Program-made: the position numbers and the translations under genes | Shown: positions 61,085 to 64,000 of the stretch, one piece after another | Position numbering within the stretch: the first letter of the stretch is position 1 | How the letters are laid out: the number at the start of each line of letters is the position of its first letter | Assembly: GCA_026874595.1 (NCBI GenBank) | Contig: CM049322.1 | Location: 44,702,840 to 44,766,839 of the forward strand | Reading direction: 5' to 3' | From: Sipunculus nudus | Lineage: Eukaryota; Annelida; Sipuncula; Golfingiida; Sipunculidae | Length of the DNA: 64,000 nucleotides | Notes under the pieces: generated by a model | What the model was told of the DNA's origin: nothing | The model's input: only the letters and a program-made list of their open reading frames with translations | Databases searched by the model: none

Positions 61085-64000
61085 AACAAAGAAAAGTTCG
61101 ATAAGGAAATTCTTCGAGCTATGGCTATTTATTTTGCTTCAAGGGGAGGCCAATGTTCGCTCAAGGTTAGTTTGCAATTCTTGTATTTCACTTTATCATA
61201 TATTTCATGAATTTATTTTATACAGTTCCTGTTGAACACCGAACAGCTAAAGGACGTCAACAGTCAAATGTAAATTTAAGTTTTGACAGAAAGAGCGATA
61301 TATCCAGACCTCCTGGATGCTCTTACCTGTAACAGACTACTGTTCCTGAAACTGTTACATCAGATGTTAAAGTCCTGGATATTTGACGTGGCACGAACGG
61401 AACATTTAGATAAATCTACAATTTTTCGGATATATGTATCTTTTAATAGTAAAAGTTATCTCCATGGTTTGTCTAGTAGCCGCTTTACACAAAAAAAGTC
61501 CTGAACATATCTGATGAAGTTGTGTGAATGGTAAGGTTTACACCTAAGGAAATCTCATTAAACTAGATTTTGAGGTAATCTGAATCACCATGATATTTTC
61601 AATTCGAAAGATTCTACTCCGTTGTGCGGTTAATGGTATTATCGACTAACTTGGTGAAACAGACTGACCTGTAAATAGGACAGGTGGATTGAAATTGAGA
61701 CCCTGGACGGGTTATCCTTATTGCCGAATAGCTCCGCATGGAGGCTATGCGTTCATCTCCGTGTTCATGTGGGTGTTTGCGTGTTTGTTCACAACAAATA
61801 TTTATTAGATTCATTAAAATATATTTATAAATTAAATAAATGGAATAAATATGCTACATAAATTCTACTCAAGGTATTATAATAGGAACAGACTTACAAA
61901 GAAATAAAACAGTTAAAAGTTATAAAAAAAATCCGCATAAGATATACCTGCTTTGTCATGCTTTGTTTTGGTGTATATATTTCCCTATGGTCCTTATGTA
62001 TGTCAACTGTATTATTTTTGTTGTTGTATGTATGTGGATCGTGTATTATTATATATTGTTGAAAATGTGAACTGATATTCGTTGTTCATGTACTTTATGT
62101 GATGAATAACGAGTTAAAAAAAAACTTATGATATCATGAGTGGAATCCAATGAATGTTTCGGGGCTTTCCGGGGATGGGCGAAGGAAAAACCGATTAGAT
62201 TTTGGTATGGATGTGTCACATGACCCGGATTCCGAAACGTCATCGAAGGATATTCATAAATACACAGTCAATATTGCACGAATGAAGCTGGGAATATTGG
62301 TGAATGCAAACATGGCGGAGGGTTGCATCCCTTAGAATGCAGATTTTAGTTTGACATGGAATTGTTAGATACACATAAACATCAAGCTTTATTCTGAACA
62401 GTTTACAAATAATGCTTTTCCATTCTTTTTGAATAATACCTTTATAGTTCAGTACATAATGTTTACAGTGATAAGTACCTTTAAATTCTAATCAAATGCT
62501 GAGAACTCATGTATTGGAAGTCTGATACCATATTTAATTTAAAGTAACATAAAGGATTGCGACCTAAAATCTCAAAAGCGTATATATTGTTCATATGGTA
62601 TAAAATTATTTAACATTATAAAGCCTATATATATTTACATATATATACATATACAGTCGAACCTCTATAATGTGGGCACCCTTGGGACTGGACCAAAGTG
62701 CTCACTTTATAGAGGCGCCCACTATATGGAGGTTATGAGTGCTGCCCCCTAGTAAGATATATTGCTATAATTACTCATGTTTTGAGATTACTAAATTAAC
62801 TTATTTCATGAGTAATCTCCCTATATTTAATGACAAGTTTTTCAGTGACAATTAATTTTTAATTTTTAAGACATTTGTTAACAGTCAGAGCATAAATGGT
62901 GCACAGTCCTAAGAGAGATGAACTGTATAAAAATTATAGTCCCATGAGTCATGGTACCTTACGCTTAAAGTATCAACTTATCATACAGTGTTATCAGCCA
63001 TTCAATAAATAATTACAGCTTCTTGTTTGGCAGTCCTGAAAACTTTATGCAAGACAAGAAGATATGGAGTATGCTGAAGATGCCCATGTAAAACGAGAGA
63101 GTGGTTGATTTGCTCTTTGATGAAGTTCACACTGCAGTGTCTTGGTAATTATTTGGATTTTTTTTGTAAAATAAAGACCTGTTTTTTTTATATAATATTA
63201 TTGTGCTACTGACATTGTGCTCGTAAGTTGAGCAATGAATCCATGTGTCAGAAAGAATCCAATAGAGTGTACAAAGTCTGTCATCTAAAGGGAGATATTC
63301 AGTCTGGAACAAAACACAAAGATTAGGAAATGTTGATCTCAGCATTGGCAGCTTCATGTTTTTGAACCTTGAGGTAAAAATAATGAGTACATTTACAAAC
63401 ATATACAAGACAATCTTGAATTACCATTTCAAAGTGTTTTAATCGAGAAATTTTTGTTTGCTGACTTCAAGATGGTGAACTCAGACTTAAAATTTCAATG
63501 ACTTTCAAAGTCTCAGATTCTTTCAGTGGTTCTTTCGAACACACATTCTAATTTTGAACCAGATTTTTCGGTTGACATAACGCTAGGGACAGTTTGAACA
63601 TGCGAAGAAGCAAACAGTCAGTGAAATATGATTTTGCATGTTGCAAAATTTGGTAAACCAGCTTATTTTATGGGTATTATCACTCCCTCAGAGTAGTGGT
63701 GAACAGGACCAAAGCCTTATTCTAGACTTTATTGTTATTAGCTTAGAGTCATCTTACATTCATGTCTCTTTTTTTATGCAGTTATTTAAGATCATTGAAC
63801 ACATACAGTTAAGATATCTGCATTGAACTTTCTTATTTACCACTGATCATATGGTTACTTTGTCCTTGAAAATTCCAAAAAGGTCCAGAAATTTTGTCCT
63901 TAAATAAAAATGGAATTTTATTTCAATTATCAAATTGTATTATAACAGTCTGTGACACAAATGTTAATTTTTAGTAAGTACTGGCCTGTTGTCAATTATA
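61085..64000. other. No gene recognised; pogo/Tigger-like TIR fragment
   Basis: Nothing with coding motifs and splice context. At 62654-62745, CAGTCGAACCTCTATAATG followed by a diverged inverted phrase (CACTTTATAGAGG, CACTATATGGAGG) resembles one end of a pogo/Tigger-type element. The matching other end is not in the window. Confidence 0.35.

Overview
This is a 64 kb stretch of AT-rich eukaryotic (metazoan) DNA. It has spliced genes with GT-AG introns, several classes of transposable element and many microsatellites. No prokaryotic operon signature is visible. Lectin-domain gene families, long repeat-filled introns, dispersed repeats ending in CGTCC/GGACG runs and tRNA-derived SINEs together suggest a lophotrochozoan, most likely a mollusc and perhaps a bivalve. 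The species is inference; I cannot name it from the sequence.

Three protein-coding genes can be assembled exon by exon with consistent splice phases, and all carry C-type lectin-like domains (CTLDs). Gene A (+, 4495-12531, 9 exons, 356 aa) and gene B (+, 18563-29945, 11 exons, 456 aa) lie head to tail. They share one plan: signal peptide, two CTLDs each split over two phase-1 exons, one transmembrane helix, cytoplasmic tail. They are clearly tandem paralogues. Their extracellular exons match in number, size and phase, but their tails are unrelated in sequence: A has about 79 residues, B about 156 with a basic start, a long acidic part and several tyrosines. Gene C (-, 40749-33349, 5 exons including a 31-nt micro-exon, 251 aa) is a predicted secreted protein with a signal peptide, a PAN/Apple-like module and a CTLD. 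It converges on gene B. A degraded CTLD-like exon between A and B (about 17.9 kb) may be the remains of a further copy. Together these look like a small cluster of lectin-type recognition receptors; an immune or self/non-self role is plausible but inferred.

The rest is mobile and repetitive DNA. A multiply frameshifted L1/Tx1-like LINE fills 57.0-61.1 kb (-). A second, older RT remnant lies inside the last intron of gene A, and a third RT 3' end lies at 14.6-15.1 kb. Two hAT-type non-autonomous elements have perfect 8-bp target duplications (12928-13830 and 28342-28842). There are two near-perfect foldback hairpins (17.0 and 36.9 kb), and a pair of LTR-like repeats in opposite orientation (0.7-1.4 and 54.0-54.8 kb). 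A 4.4 kb structure at 48.9-53.4 kb has 1.2 kb inverted arms that keep a shared reading frame. Other features are tRNA-like SINEs, a three-copy 309-bp repeat with TATA, CRE and pol III-type boxes, two unrelated minisatellites that both have a 28-bp period, and several long dispersed repeats with internal tandem monomers.

Limits: gene models rest on reading splice sites, phase closure and domain motifs by eye. Non-coding first and last exons are mostly unresolved.
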